Shown here: positions 42,325 to 51,950 of the stretch, one piece after another | How the letters are laid out: each line of letters begins with the position of its first letter | How positions within the stretch are numbered: the stretch's first letter is position 1 | Origin: DATCMA01 sp036563645 | Lineage (GTDB): Bacteria; Actinomycetota; Actinomycetes; Mycobacteriales; Micromonosporaceae | Reading direction: 5' to 3' | Assembly (NCBI GenBank): GCA_036563645.1 | Contig: DATCMA010000056.1 | Span: 1 to 64,000 of the forward strand | DNA length: 64,000 bases | Translations under genes and position numbers: made by a program | Notes under the pieces: generated by a model | The model's database searches: none | What the model was told of the DNA's origin: nothing | Seen by the model: only the letters and a program-made list of their open reading frames with translations

Positions 42325-43192
42325 GCTCACTGTTCCGCGCGCGCTGGGCCGCCGACGCCTCCCCTGGCGACCCGGCCAGCTCGGCTTCACGGTCGCCACC
42401 GTCGTCCTCGTCACGGCGGTCGCGGCCTGTCTCCTCGCGCCGCTGCTCTGGCCACTGGACCAGACCGCGGTCCACCTCGACCGCACCCGTCTCGCGCCGT
42501 CGTGGGCGCACCCCGCCGGCACCGACGACATGGGGCGCGACGTGTTGCACCGCAGCCTCTACGGCCTGCGCGTCTCCCTGCTCGTGGGCGCCGTCGCCGC
42601 GCTCGTCGCCACGGTCATCGGGGGCGTGGTCGGCACGATCGCCGGGACGCTTGGCGGCACCGTGGACCGGATTCTCATGCGCGCGGTGGACACCGTCGCG
42701 GCGCTGCCGCACCTGCTGCTGGGCATCTTCATCGTCGCCATGCTGCGCCCCAGTCTCGGCGCGGTGATCGCTTCGATCGGGCTGACGCACTGGCTCACGA
42801 CGGCCCGGATCGTCCGATCCGAGCTGCTGAGTCTGCGGACGCGACCGTTCATCGACGCCGCGATCAACGGCGGGGCGAGCCGCTGGCAGGTCATGGTCCG
42901 ACACCTGCTGCCGCACGTCCTGCCCCGCATGGCGCTCGCGACCACCCTGATGGTGCCGCACGCGGTGTGGCACGAGACCTCGCTGTCCTTCCTCGGCCTC
43001 GGCCTCCCCCCGCACATGGCCTCCCTCGGCAACATGATCAACGACGGGCAGCGCTCCCTCCTCGCCGGCGCCTGGTGGGCCAGCCTCGTCCCCGGCGCCG
43101 TGATGATCATCGTCACGCTCGCGCTGGCCGCGGTCGCCGCCCGCTGGCGTGAGCACCTCAACCCTCGGCTGCGATCGGAGCTGGACCTGTGA
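42317..43192 (+). CDS. nikC: Nickel ABC transporter permease
   Basis: A 291-aa DppC/NikC-type permease with the SWAHPAGTDDMGRDVLHRSLYGLRVSLLVG signature typical of this subunit. The cytoplasmic EAA-like loop reads AAINGGASRWQVMVRHLLPHVLPRM. It forms the second half of the channel and overlaps both neighbours. Confidence 0.9.
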   Translation: MTELTVPRALGRRRLPWRPGQLGFTVATVVLVTAVAACLLAPLLWPLDQTAVHLDRTRLAPSWAHPAGTDDMGRDVLHRSLYGLRVSLLVGAVAALVATVIGGVVGTIAGTLGGTVDRILMRAVDTVAALPHLLLGIFIVAMLRPSLGAVIASIGLTHWLTTARIVRSELLSLRTRPFIDAAINGGASRWQVMVRHLLPHVLPRMALATTLMVPHAVWHETSLSFLGLGLPPHMASLGNMINDGQRSLLAGAWWASLVPGAVMIIVTLALAAVAARWREHLNPRLRSELDL

Positions 43193-44193
43193 TCGGAGAG
43201 ACCGCCACCGCCACCGTGACCGCCAGCACGGACCGCGCGAGCGTCCTGCGCGTGGACGGCCTCACGGTCCGCTTCCGGATCCGCGACGGAATCGTCCACG
43301 CGGTGACGGACCTCAGCCTGACCCTCCATCGGGGCGAACTGCTCGCCGTCGTCGGCGAGTCCGGCTGCGGGAAGTCGGTGCTCGCGCACACGCTGCTCGG
43401 TCTGCTGCCGGCGAACGCCGCCGTGTCCGGACACGCCTACCTCCAGGTGTCGCCCGACACCGCCCCCATCGACGTGATCCACTGCGGGGAGCGACGCCTT
43501 GCCCGAGACATCCGGGGTCGCCAGCTCGGTCTCGTCCCCCAAAGCCCGGCCACCGCGCTCACGCCGGTCCGCACCGGCCGACGGCTGCTCGAGGAGACCT
43601 TGCGCGCCCACGGTTCTCCCCGGCACGAGGCCGCTCACCAGGCGGAGCGGCTGGCCCGCGAGGTCGGCCTCGACCCCGCCGATCTCGATCGGTATCCGTT
43701 CGAACTCTCCGGCGGCATGGCCCAGCGCCTCGCCACCGCGCTCGCCCTCGCCCCCGATCCCGCGGTGCTGATCGCCGACGAACCGACCACCGGCCTCGAC
43801 CGCCCGCTCGTCGACCACACCCTCGACGTGCTGCGGCGGCGCTGTGACGCCGGCTACGCGGTCCTGCTGATCACCCACGATCTCCGCGCCGCCCGCCGGG
43901 TCGCCGACACCGTCGCCGTCATGTACGCCAGTCGGATCGTCGAACGTCAACCGGTGGACCGCTTCTTCACCGCCCCCGCCCACCCCTACAGCGCCGCCCT
44001 CCTCGACGCGCTCCCCGAGCGCACCTTCCGTCCCATCCCTGGTCACCCACCGATGCTGACCGCGCTGCCGGACGGCTGCGCCTACGCGCCGCGCTGCCCG
44101 CGGGCAACGGCGCGCTGCGCACGCCAGCCGGAGGTCACCACCACCGAGTCGGGCGCGGTCGCCTGTCACCGTCCCCGAGAGGAGGCCGCGTGA
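43189..44193 (+). CDS. nikD: Nickel ABC transporter ATPase
   Basis: A 334-aa ATPase. Walker A is GESGCGKSVLAH, the ABC signature FELSGGMAQRLATALAL, Walker B PAVLIADEPTTGLD and the switch His LITHDLRAARR. The C-terminal oligopeptide-transporter extension carries four Cys in GCAYAPRCPRATARC and VACH, which may bind an Fe-S cluster or metal as in related transporters. GTG start overlaps nikC. Confidence 0.9.
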   Translation: MIGETATATVTASTDRASVLRVDGLTVRFRIRDGIVHAVTDLSLTLHRGELLAVVGESGCGKSVLAHTLLGLLPANAAVSGHAYLQVSPDTAPIDVIHCGERRLARDIRGRQLGLVPQSPATALTPVRTGRRLLEETLRAHGSPRHEAAHQAERLAREVGLDPADLDRYPFELSGGMAQRLATALALAPDPAVLIADEPTTGLDRPLVDHTLDVLRRRCDAGYAVLLITHDLRAARRVADTVAVMYASRIVERQPVDRFFTAPAHPYSAALLDALPERTFRPIPGHPPMLTALPDGCAYAPRCPRATARCARQPEVTTTESGAVACHRPREEAA

Positions 44194-44879
44194 GCGACGT
44201 CCGCGGCTTGGCGGCCGAACACGTCACGGTGTCGTTCGACGGCACACCCGTGCTGACCGACGTGACGCTGCGCATCGCGCGCGGCGAGACCGTTGGGCTG
44301 CGCGGCGCCTCCGGGAGCGGGAAATCCACGTTGGCGCGGGTCCTCGCCTTCCTGCACTCACCGGATCGTGGTCACGTCAGCCTCGACGGCACCCCGATCA
44401 TCGGCGCGCGCTTCCGCGTGCCCCCGCAGATCCGCACCCGCGTCGCGTTGCTGTTCCAAAGCCCTCGCGCCGCCGCCGACCCCCGCCTGCGCCTCGTCGA
44501 CCTCATCGCCGAGCCCGTGCGCGCCACCGGCGCGGCGCGCCAGGAGGCCCGACACCGGGCACGCGACCTCGCCGACCGGGTCGGGCTCACCCCCGACCTC
44601 CTCGACCGGCGTCCGCATGAGGTCAGCGACGGCCAACTCCAGCGCGCCTGTCTCGCCCGGGCACTCGCCCAGCAGCCTGACTACCTCCTGTGCGACGAGG
44701 CCACCGCCATGCTGGACGCCTCCACACAGGCCCAGCTCGCCTCGGTCATCATCGACTACCAACGGCACCGCGACGCCGGCGTGCTGCTCATCTCCCACGA
44801 CCCCGCCTTGCTGGCGCGGTGGGCGGATCGGGTCGTCGACATCGCCGACGGTCGACTCCTCGCCCCGGCGCCGCGGTAG
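44190..44879 (+). CDS. nikE: Nickel ABC transporter ATPase
   Basis: A 229-aa ATPase with Walker A GASGSGKSTLAR, signature VSDGQLQRACLARALA, Walker B DYLLCDEATAMLD and switch His LLISHDPALLARW. It lacks the C-terminal oligopeptide extension of NikD. The last of the five coupled genes. I see no terminator in the following 260 bp. Confidence 0.9.
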   Translation: MSDVRGLAAEHVTVSFDGTPVLTDVTLRIARGETVGLRGASGSGKSTLARVLAFLHSPDRGHVSLDGTPIIGARFRVPPQIRTRVALLFQSPRAAADPRLRLVDLIAEPVRATGAARQEARHRARDLADRVGLTPDLLDRRPHEVSDGQLQRACLARALAQQPDYLLCDEATAMLDASTQAQLASVIIDYQRHRDAGVLLISHDPALLARWADRVVDIADGRLLAPAPR

Positions 44880-45146
44880 GGAGCCGGGCGCGCGGGCCGC
44901 GCTATTCTGGCGGCGTTCCGCTTCTCCATCCACGTCGACCGACGCAGGCGATTAACGGAATACCGCAATTGATTCACGAGGTGAACGGCGCCACGTTATC
45001 GGGGATCGACCATTTCCCAAGAAATGGACGAGAAGAATTCTCCGTGAGATCGACCACATATCGGCATTCCCAGGGAACCAGCTGCGAATAGCCGGCGACT
45101 AACTCGGCGGATGCACGCAACAAACCCGCGAGCCTTCGGAGCGTTC

Positions 45147-45743
45147 ATGCGTAAGCGAATGACGCGTCCCGCACGCCGGACGCCTCAGCCCTGCACGATC
45201 ACCCTGGCGGCGAGCGCCGCGGCGGCCCTGCTCCTGCTCGGCGTACCGGGGTGCAGTGCGGGGGACTCGGGGGCCGCCTCCCCGACCCCGACCCCCTCGG
45301 CCACGTCGAGCAGCAGCTTCGCCATCGAGGATCCCTGGGTCAAAGCGGCTGACGAGGGCATGACCGCCGCCTTCGGCACGCTGGTCAACCGCGGTGACCG
45401 CGATGTCCGCGTGGTGGGCGCGACGTGTGACGTGGCGCGCGTCGAGATGCACACGATGGCGATGCAAGGCGGCACGATGGTCATGAAGAACGAGCCCAAC
45501 GGCTTCACGGTCAAGGCCGGTGGGACGCACCGTCTGGAGCCAGGCGGCGACCACCTCATGCTCATCGACATCACCAAGCCGATCCGCGCCGGCGACACCA
45601 TCGCGTGCACGCTCACCCTCGACGACGACCGAACCGTCGACTTCACCGCGGTGGCCAAGCCCTTCACCGGCGCCGAAGAGCAGTACGACCCGGACGCGCC
45701 CGACTCCGAGCACGACGCGAACACGCACAATGGCGGACACTGA
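45147..45743 (+). CDS. PCuAC-type extracytoplasmic copper chaperone lipoprotein
   Basis: A 198-aa lipoprotein (lipobox GVPGC near residue 30) with a PCuAC domain. The Cu(I) ligand motif is seen as VEMHTMAMQGGTMVMK and GGDHLMLI. A His-containing tail (SEHDANTHNGGH) may bind Cu(II). It delivers copper to periplasmic-side or secreted cuproenzymes. ATG 45147 is used because GGAG precedes it; ATG 45111 is possible. It overlaps the DyP gene by 14 bp, making a copper operon. Confidence 0.88.
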   Translation: MRKRMTRPARRTPQPCTITLAASAAAALLLLGVPGCSAGDSGAASPTPTPSATSSSSFAIEDPWVKAADEGMTAAFGTLVNRGDRDVRVVGATCDVARVEMHTMAMQGGTMVMKNEPNGFTVKAGGTHRLEPGGDHLMLIDITKPIRAGDTIACTLTLDDDRTVDFTAVAKPFTGAEEQYDPDAPDSEHDANTHNGGH

Positions 45744-46977
45744 CCCGACAACCGACTCCGCGGCCCAGCGGCCCACGATGAGCCGCCGCCGGTTGCTCAC
45801 CGGTGGCGCGCTCGCCGCCGGTGGCGCCCTCGCCGGGGCAGGGCTCACCTGGGGCGTGGCGGATCGCGAGCCGCCAGCGGGCACCGCTGACCCGGTCTCC
45901 TTCGGCGAGCAGGTGGAGCCGTTCTACGGTCCGCACCAAGCCGGCATCGCCACGCCGGCGCAGGCCCACGCGTCGTTCGTCGCCTTCGACCTCCTGCCGA
46001 CCGTCGACCGCGCCGCGCTGGGCCGGCTGATGCGGCTGTGGACCGACGACGCGGCCCGGCTCACCCAAGGGCAACCGCCGTTGGCCGACACCGAGCCGGA
46101 ACTCGCCCTCCTGCCCGCCCGGCTGACGATCACCTTTGGCTTCGGCCCGGGCCTGTTGCGGGCCGCGGGGCGCAGCGACCAGTGGCCGGAGGCGATCGGC
46201 TCCCTCCCCTCGTTCTCCGTCGACCGGCTCCAGCCGAATTGGTCCGGCGGTGACCTGCTCATTCAAATCTGCGCGGACGATCCGGTCACGGTCAGCCACG
46301 CGCAGCGGATGATGATCAAGGACGCTCGCCCGTTCGCGACGGTCCGCTGGATTCAACAGGGTTTCCTCCACGGTCGCGGGGTCCGGGGCGACGGGCAGAC
46401 GCCTCGCAACCTGCTCGGCCAGCTCGACGGCACGACCAACCCCAAACCCGGAACACCCGAGTTCGACGCGGCGGTCTGGGTGTCGGACGGGCCGGAGTGG
46501 CTGCGCGGCGGCTCGGCGCTGGTGCTGCGCCGGATCCGGCTCGACCTCGACGACTGGGATCGGCTCGGACGGGCGGAGCGGGAGTACGTCCTCGGCCGGC
46601 GACTCGACACCGGGGCTCCGCTGACCGGCCAGCGGGAGGACGATCCGCCGGACTTCACCGCCACCGACGAGTCGGGCCTCTACGTGATCCCTGAGTTCTC
46701 GCACATTCGGCGGGCGCACGTCGCGGACCCGCGGCTGCGCATGCTGCGCCGGTTCTACAACTACGAGCTAGCCCCGGCCACCGGCGGCCCTCCGGAGGCT
46801 GGCATGATTTTCGCGGCGTACCAGGCGAACGTGCAGCGCCAGTTCGTGCCAGTCCAACGGAAGCTCGCCGAGGCGGATCTCTTGAACAAATGGACGATTC
46901 CTATCGGGTCGGCGGTGTTCGCCATCCCGCCAGGCTGCGAACCCGGCGGGTGGATTGGGGAGCGACTGTTGGCATGA
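45730..46977 (+). CDS. Tat-exported dye-decolorizing peroxidase (DtpA-like)
   Basis: A 415-aa DyP peroxidase. The N-terminus has a Tat motif MSRRRLLTGGALAAGG. The catalytic GXXDG motif is GQLDGTTNP with Asp233. Proximal haem His lies in FSHIRRAH and distal Arg in LVLRRIRLDL. In Streptomyces lividans a Tat-exported DyP sits with copper chaperones for maturation of a copper oxidase; the same partners here suggest a similar role, by analogy. The stop overlaps the CopC start as ATGA. Confidence 0.9.
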   Translation: MADTDPTTDSAAQRPTMSRRRLLTGGALAAGGALAGAGLTWGVADREPPAGTADPVSFGEQVEPFYGPHQAGIATPAQAHASFVAFDLLPTVDRAALGRLMRLWTDDAARLTQGQPPLADTEPELALLPARLTITFGFGPGLLRAAGRSDQWPEAIGSLPSFSVDRLQPNWSGGDLLIQICADDPVTVSHAQRMMIKDARPFATVRWIQQGFLHGRGVRGDGQTPRNLLGQLDGTTNPKPGTPEFDAAVWVSDGPEWLRGGSALVLRRIRLDLDDWDRLGRAEREYVLGRRLDTGAPLTGQREDDPPDFTATDESGLYVIPEFSHIRRAHVADPRLRMLRRFYNYELAPATGGPPEAGMIFAAYQANVQRQFVPVQRKLAEADLLNKWTIPIGSAVFAIPPGCEPGGWIGERLLA

Positions 46978-47570
46978 GCGTGACTGACCGTCGACGGCGT
47001 CCCCGACACCCGTGGCGCCTGCTCGCCACCGCTCTCGCGGCGACCGTGCTCGCCGTGCTCGTCCCCACGGCACCGGCCGCCGCGCACAACCAGCTCATCG
47101 ACACCGCCCCGGCCAAGGACGCCGTCCTCGACGAGCCCCCGGCCGAGGTGGCGCTGGAGTTCGTCGAGCGGCTGGACCCGACGTACACCACCATCGTGGT
47201 GACCGACGCGCAGCGGCGGACCGTCGCCACGAGCGCGCCGGAGATCTCGGGCGCGCGGGGCGTCGTGCGGTTCACCGAACCACTGGCCCCGGGCACGTAC
47301 ACGGTCGCCTACCGGGTGGTGTCCCTCGACGGGCACCCCGTGCAAGGCTCCTTCCGCTTCACCGTGGCCGGGGACGCGCCAGCGGCGACCACCGCGCCCG
47401 TCGCCACGCCGACCACGCCCGATCCGACCGCGACGCCCGCCACCGCGGCCGAGGAGCGAGAGGCGAGCCGGGGTGTGGCGATCGCCGTGGCCGTGGGCGT
47501 CGGGGTGGTGGCGCTCGCCGCCCTGGCCGGCGTGCTCGCGCGGCGGCGGAGTGGGAACGGTCAGCGATGA
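46974..47570 (+). CDS. CopC-domain copper-binding membrane protein
   Basis: A 198-aa exported protein. A signal peptide cleaves just before HNQLIDTAPAKDAVL, leaving the N-terminal His that forms the CopC copper site. The DGHPVQGSFRFTV end carries the second conserved His. A Thr/Pro-rich linker and one C-terminal helix (VAIAVAVGVGVVALAALAGV) anchor it outside. It overlaps the CopD gene by ATGA and should pass copper to it. Confidence 0.9.
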   Translation: MSVTDRRRRPRHPWRLLATALAATVLAVLVPTAPAAAHNQLIDTAPAKDAVLDEPPAEVALEFVERLDPTYTTIVVTDAQRRTVATSAPEISGARGVVRFTEPLAPGTYTVAYRVVSLDGHPVQGSFRFTVAGDAPAATTAPVATPTTPDPTATPATAAEEREASRGVAIAVAVGVGVVALAALAGVLARRRSGNGQR

Positions 47571-49600
47571 ATCGCCCCGCGCCGACCGGCCGGCGGTGGC
47601 CAGTCGCCGTCACCGGACTCGCCGTCGCCGCAGCCGCGTTGGCCGCCATGTTGTGGTACGGCGGGGCGGTCCGGCAGGAGGCGCTGCCGGGTCTGCCCTA
47701 CCCCGGCACGGGCACCCTCTGGGCGCTGCCGGTGGCGCGGCTCGGGGTACACGTCTTCGCCATCGCCACCGTCGGCTTCCTGCTCGCCGCGGTCGTGCTC
47801 TCGCCACGGGACGGCGGCGGGCTGTCGGCGGTGGGATTCCGACGGCTGCGGGCGGCGAGCTGGACGGCCCTCGGGTGGTCGCTGTCCGCCGTGGCCACCC
47901 TCTGCTACACGCTGTCTGACCTCGCCGGCGCGCCGGTGCCCGACGTGCTGTCGGTCGCCGCCCTGGTGAACTTCATCGAGCTGGTCAACGTCGGGAAGTC
48001 CTTCGCGCTGACCGCCGTCACGGCGCTCGCGGTCTTCGTGATCTGCCGGGTGAGCTTGCGTCCGCTCGGCGCCACCATCGCGTTGGCCGTCGCGGTCGCG
48101 GCCCTCGTCCCACCGATCTTCACGGGTCACGCGGCATCCGCCGGCGACCACCAGATCGCGGTCTCCGGGATGCTCCTCCACGCCATCCCGGTGACGCTGT
48201 GGGCGGGCGGACTGCTGGCGCTGCTGCTGACCAGCCGGGCGCAACCCGCGCACCTCGCCGTCGCCGTGCGCCGGTTCTCCCCGCTGGCGACGGTCTGCCT
48301 CGCGCTCGTCGCCGGCGCCGGTGTGGTCTCCGCGAGCGTGCGGTTGCCCACCCTCCACGACGTCCTGACCCACCCGTACGGGCACGTCACCCTCGTCAAG
48401 GTCGCGATCTTGCTCGCCATCGCGGCGGTCGGGCTGTGGCAGCGGCGCGCGGCGCTGCCGGCGCTGGAGCGCGGTGAGCGACGGGTCTTTCTCCGGGTGG
48501 CCTGGATAGAGGTGCTTCTCTTCGCCGCGGCGCTCGGCACGGCCGTCGCGCTGGCCCGCACCGCCGCCCCGGCCGGCAAGACCGAGAGCGACGACCTGGC
48601 CACGGCGATGCTCGGCTTCCCGATGCCGCCGCCGTTGACCGCCGCCACCCTGGTGTGGGGGTGGCTGCCCGATCCCCTGCTGCTCCTCGCGCCGATCGCA
48701 GCGGCCGGGTGTTATCTGGCGGGGGTACGGCGTCTGGCGCGCCGAGGCATCGCGTGGCCGGTGGCGCGCACGGCCTGTTTCCTCGTCGGCTGTCTGGTGA
48801 CCCTGGTGGCCACGGTCAGCGGCATGGCGCGATACGGCCCGGTGCTGTTCTCCGTTCACATGACGCAGCACCTGCTGCTCGCCATGATCGCGCCGATCTT
48901 CCTCGTCCTGGCCTCCCCGGTCACGCTCGCCCTGCGGGTGCTGCGGAAGTCCGCCGACCCGGCCTGGCCCGGCCCGCGGGAGTGGCTGCTGGCGCTCCTC
49001 CACTCCCGCTACGCCAAGCTCATCACGCATCCCGTGGTGGCGTTGGCCCTCTACGGCCTGAGCATGTACGCGGTCTACTTCACCCGCTTCTTTGAGATCG
49101 CGCTACGCTCGCACGCCGCCCACCTTTTCATGACCGTGCATTTCCTCGCGGCTGGCTATCTGTTCTTCTGGCTCGTCCTGGGCAGTGATCCCGGGCCGCG
49201 CCCGACGCTGTCGCCGCCGTTGCGGATTCTCCTGCTGCTCATCAGCATGGCGCTCCACGCCTTCCTCGGCGTGGCGATCATGCAATCGCACACCCTGCTC
49301 GCCCCCGACTGGTTCACCACGCTGCCCCGCGACTGGGGCCCCAGCCCATTAGAGGACCAGCGAATTGCGGGCGGAATCGCGTGGTCGTTCGGCGAAATCC
49401 CCTCCATATTCATCATGATCATGCTGGTTCGGGAATGGATCGCTGCCGACAAGCGCGAGCAGCAGCGACTCGACCGCGCCGCGGAACGCGCCGAAACCGA
49501 GGGAATCGAAGACGCCCACGCGGCGTACAACCGGATGTTGGCGCAGCTCGCGGAGCAGGAACGGCGGCTTCGGGACAATCCCCCCACGCCCCGCTCGTGA
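47567..49600 (+). CDS. CopD-CtaG fusion membrane protein
   Basis: A 677-aa polytopic protein. The first half (about residues 60-330) is a CopD copper importer-like domain with LVNFIELVNVGKSFALTAVT, FTGHAASAGDHQIAVSGMLLHAI and WAGGL. The second half (about 380-640) is a CtaG/caa3-type cytochrome oxidase assembly domain with FSVHMTQHLLLAMIAPIFLVLASP, FMTVHFLAAGYLFFWLV and MALHAFLGVAIM. It may bring copper in or place it on oxidase CuB. It completes the PCuAC-DyP-CopC-CopD operon. Confidence 0.9.
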   Translation: MNRPAPTGRRWPVAVTGLAVAAAALAAMLWYGGAVRQEALPGLPYPGTGTLWALPVARLGVHVFAIATVGFLLAAVVLSPRDGGGLSAVGFRRLRAASWTALGWSLSAVATLCYTLSDLAGAPVPDVLSVAALVNFIELVNVGKSFALTAVTALAVFVICRVSLRPLGATIALAVAVAALVPPIFTGHAASAGDHQIAVSGMLLHAIPVTLWAGGLLALLLTSRAQPAHLAVAVRRFSPLATVCLALVAGAGVVSASVRLPTLHDVLTHPYGHVTLVKVAILLAIAAVGLWQRRAALPALERGERRVFLRVAWIEVLLFAAALGTAVALARTAAPAGKTESDDLATAMLGFPMPPPLTAATLVWGWLPDPLLLLAPIAAAGCYLAGVRRLARRGIAWPVARTACFLVGCLVTLVATVSGMARYGPVLFSVHMTQHLLLAMIAPIFLVLASPVTLALRVLRKSADPAWPGPREWLLALLHSRYAKLITHPVVALALYGLSMYAVYFTRFFEIALRSHAAHLFMTVHFLAAGYLFFWLVLGSDPGPRPTLSPPLRILLLLISMALHAFLGVAIMQSHTLLAPDWFTTLPRDWGPSPLEDQRIAGGIAWSFGEIPSIFIMIMLVREWIAADKREQQRLDRAAERAETEGIEDAHAAYNRMLAQLAEQERRLRDNPPTPRS

Positions 49601-49753
49601 CGGACGCTGGCTCCCACCCCGGTGGCGCGTGACGTCGACGCGCACTACGACGAAGGTCGTATTTATGGGAGTTCATTAGTCGTAATGACAGCCAAATCCG
49701 CGGGTACTCCTCCCTATCCTCAGTGCGGTGGCCATCGATAGGGAGGACAGCCG

Positions 49754-50707
49754 ATGAAATACCTTCCGTTGAACGACGGGTCAGGCACCCGAGTAAGCAG
49801 CATCTGCCTCGGGGCTATGCCATTCGGCACCACCGTCGACGAAAAGACGTCCTTCGCGATCCTGGACCGCTTTGTCGACGCCGGCGGCACCACCATCGAC
49901 ACCGCGAACTGCTATTCGTTCTGGGTGCCCGGCGGCAAGGGCGGAGAGAGTGAGACGGTGCTCGGCCGGTGGCTGGCGAGCCGTGGGGGCCGCGACCGAC
50001 TGGTGCTCGCCTCCAAGGTCGGCTCAGGGCTCGACGCGAACGGCCGCCCGGAAGGGCTGTCCGCGCCGGTCATCCGGGAGCAGTTGGCGGGCTCGCTGCG
50101 CCGGTTGGGCACCGACTACCTCGACATCTACTACGCCCACCGAGAGGACCGCACCACCCCTGACGAGGAGACGCTCGCAGCCTTCCACGAGGCGGTGCAG
50201 GCCGGCACCGTGCGGTCGCTCGGCGCCAGCAACCACGCTTCGTGGCGGCTCGCGGAGACGCGCGCGCTTGCGGCGGCCAAGGGGTGGACGCCGTACAGCG
50301 TGGTCCAACAGCGCTACTCGTACCTGCTGCCTCGCCCCGCCACCACGCTGCCCGAAGGCGGGCACGTCCACGCCACGGACGAGCTGCTCGACTACGTCCG
50401 CACCCACAAGCTGACGCTCTTCGCCTACAGCACCCTGCTGTGGGGCACCTACTCCCGGCCGGACAAGCCGCTGCCTGAGCACTACGACCACCCCGGCACC
50501 CACCGGCGGCTGCGGATCCTGGAGGAGGTCGCCAAGGAGCTCGGTGCGACCGTCATCCAGGTGGTGTTGGCCTGGCTGATCGGCGGGGACCCGCCGATCG
50601 TGCCGATCGTCGGGGTGAGCTCGGTCGCCCAGCTCGACGAGGTGCTCGGCGCGGTCGACCTGGAGCTGCCGAGCGACCTGCGCAAGCGGCTCGACGAGAC
50701 GGCCTGA
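49754..50707 (+). CDS. Aldo/keto reductase
   Basis: A 317-aa TIM-barrel NADPH oxidoreductase. The tetrad residues are Asp and Tyr in TTIDTANCYSFW, Lys in LVLASKVG and His in DIYYAHREDRTTPDEETL. The cofactor end is PIVGVSSVAQLDEVLGAVDLEL. Substrate unknown. It starts with GGGAGGACAGCCG upstream and has a strong terminator after it. Confidence 0.9.
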   Translation: MKYLPLNDGSGTRVSSICLGAMPFGTTVDEKTSFAILDRFVDAGGTTIDTANCYSFWVPGGKGGESETVLGRWLASRGGRDRLVLASKVGSGLDANGRPEGLSAPVIREQLAGSLRRLGTDYLDIYYAHREDRTTPDEETLAAFHEAVQAGTVRSLGASNHASWRLAETRALAAAKGWTPYSVVQQRYSYLLPRPATTLPEGGHVHATDELLDYVRTHKLTLFAYSTLLWGTYSRPDKPLPEHYDHPGTHRRLRILEEVAKELGATVIQVVLAWLIGGDPPIVPIVGVSSVAQLDEVLGAVDLELPSDLRKRLDETA

Positions 50708-50736
50708 CCTCCCACGCAGCGGCGACGCGAACGACA

Positions 50737-50765
50737 GCGCGGCGGCATCCCCGATGCCGCCGCGC
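50737..50765 (+). terminator. Terminator after aldo/keto reductase
   Basis: A 12-bp perfect stem (GCGCGGCGGCAT and its complement) with a 5-nt loop, 29 bp past the reductase stop, between two convergent genes; it may serve both. Confidence 0.75.
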
Positions 50766-50807
50766 TTCGTTGTCTCGCGCGCCGCGTCGACGCCCCGCGC
50801 GCTCCCG

Positions 50808-51950
50808 CTACGTCCGGTGTCCCGTGTCGGTGTCGGCCTGCGCCGACACCGACACGGCCACCACTTGCCCCCAGTGGTCCGAGAGCCCGTGGCTGGGGAC
50901 CATGCGGTACTCGTGAACCCGCACGGGACCAGCGGTGAACGACCAATCCAGTCTCCACAGTGGATGGCTAGCCGGCCAGGAGGCGAGGTAGAGCTTCCCA
51001 CTGGCGGGCAAGGCGTCTCGGAGGCGTGCGCCGAACTCGCGCAGCTCCCCCATCGCCGCGGTGGCGTTGAAATCGCCGGAGACCACCGTCGGTGCGGGGT
51101 TGCGAGCCAAGTCGGCGCGCAACGCGCGGTACAGGGCTTGTCGACGGTCCTCCTGAGATCGCATGAACTGGTAGAAGTCGGCCCGCCGCGGATCCATCGT
51201 GATGTCCAGCTGCACCGGAACGTGCACGTTGTACACCGACAGCACCTGCCCACCGAGGTCGAGATCGGTCCGCAGGGCCTTGTAGCGGTAGTAGTCGGGG
51301 AAGTCGGTATCCGCGGGCGGACCGCCGACCGCCGGATCGGACAGGTAGGGCAGGTTGTCCACCGGGAGGCTGCGCACGACGGGGAACCGGGACATGGTGA
51401 GCAGCTCGCCGATGGCGACGACGTGGAAGTCGGGGAAGCGGCGGCGCAGCTCCTCCCGGTGGTCGACCGGTACCGGCCGGTGCCGGGCGAGGTCCCACCC
51501 GACGTGCTCTTGCAGCAGGTAGACGTCCGCCCGCTGCTCGGCGAGGAACCGGTAGAAGCGCTCCAGATCGTCGCCGTCCGCCCAGTACTCGGTGTTCCAG
51601 GAGAAGATCCGGATGGCCCCGGGTGGGGCGGCGGTGGCCGCCCCACCCGACAGTGCCGCGAGGTTCAACCCCGACAGGTGGGCCCCGACCACCGCGCAGC
51701 CGAGCGCCGCGGCGGCGACACGGCCGCGCACCGGCCGGGCGAGCGGGGCGAGCGCCGCGAGGAGCGCCGGCACCGCCAGGAACACCAGCGGCGGTACCAA
51801 CTCCATCGGGCGCCACCACCAGTAGCGGCCGGTCAGCAGGAGGAACAGCGCCAGGGACACCGTCCACCCGGCGGCGAGGCCGACGAGGATCCGGGTACGC
51901 ACCGGCCAGCGCGCCCGACGTTCCCTAGTGGAGTGTGCCGTACCGCTCAT
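50808..51950 (-). CDS. Membrane-anchored endonuclease/exonuclease/phosphatase-family protein
   Basis: A 380-aa protein. Three N-terminal membrane helices (first at TRILVGLAAGWTVSLALFLLL) precede an extracytoplasmic EEP domain. Catalytic motifs are IRIFSWNTEYW, ADVYLLQEHVG, VYNVHVP, VVSGDFNAT (metal Asp/Asn) and the terminal PSHGLSDHWGQV with catalytic Asp-His. Such exported EEP proteins are often phosphodiesterases of unknown substrate. ATG overlaps the GT2 stop. Last gene of the minus-strand operon; it might cleave a phospholipid or polyprenyl-phosphate linkage. Confidence 0.82.
   Translation of the reverse strand: MSGTAHSTRERRARWPVRTRILVGLAAGWTVSLALFLLLTGRYWWWRPMELVPPLVFLAVPALLAALAPLARPVRGRVAAAALGCAVVGAHLSGLNLAALSGGAATAAPPGAIRIFSWNTEYWADGDDLERFYRFLAEQRADVYLLQEHVGWDLARHRPVPVDHREELRRRFPDFHVVAIGELLTMSRFPVVRSLPVDNLPYLSDPAVGGPPADTDFPDYYRYKALRTDLDLGGQVLSVYNVHVPVQLDITMDPRRADFYQFMRSQEDRRQALYRALRADLARNPAPTVVSGDFNATAAMGELREFGARLRDALPASGKLYLASWPASHPLWRLDWSFTAGPVRVHEYRMVPSHGLSDHWGQVVAVSVSAQADTDTGHRT

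Noticed and set aside
49640..49753. Inverted-looking GTCGTA segments upstream of the aldo/keto reductase
   Set aside because: Arms are short and imperfect; they do not form a convincing operator.
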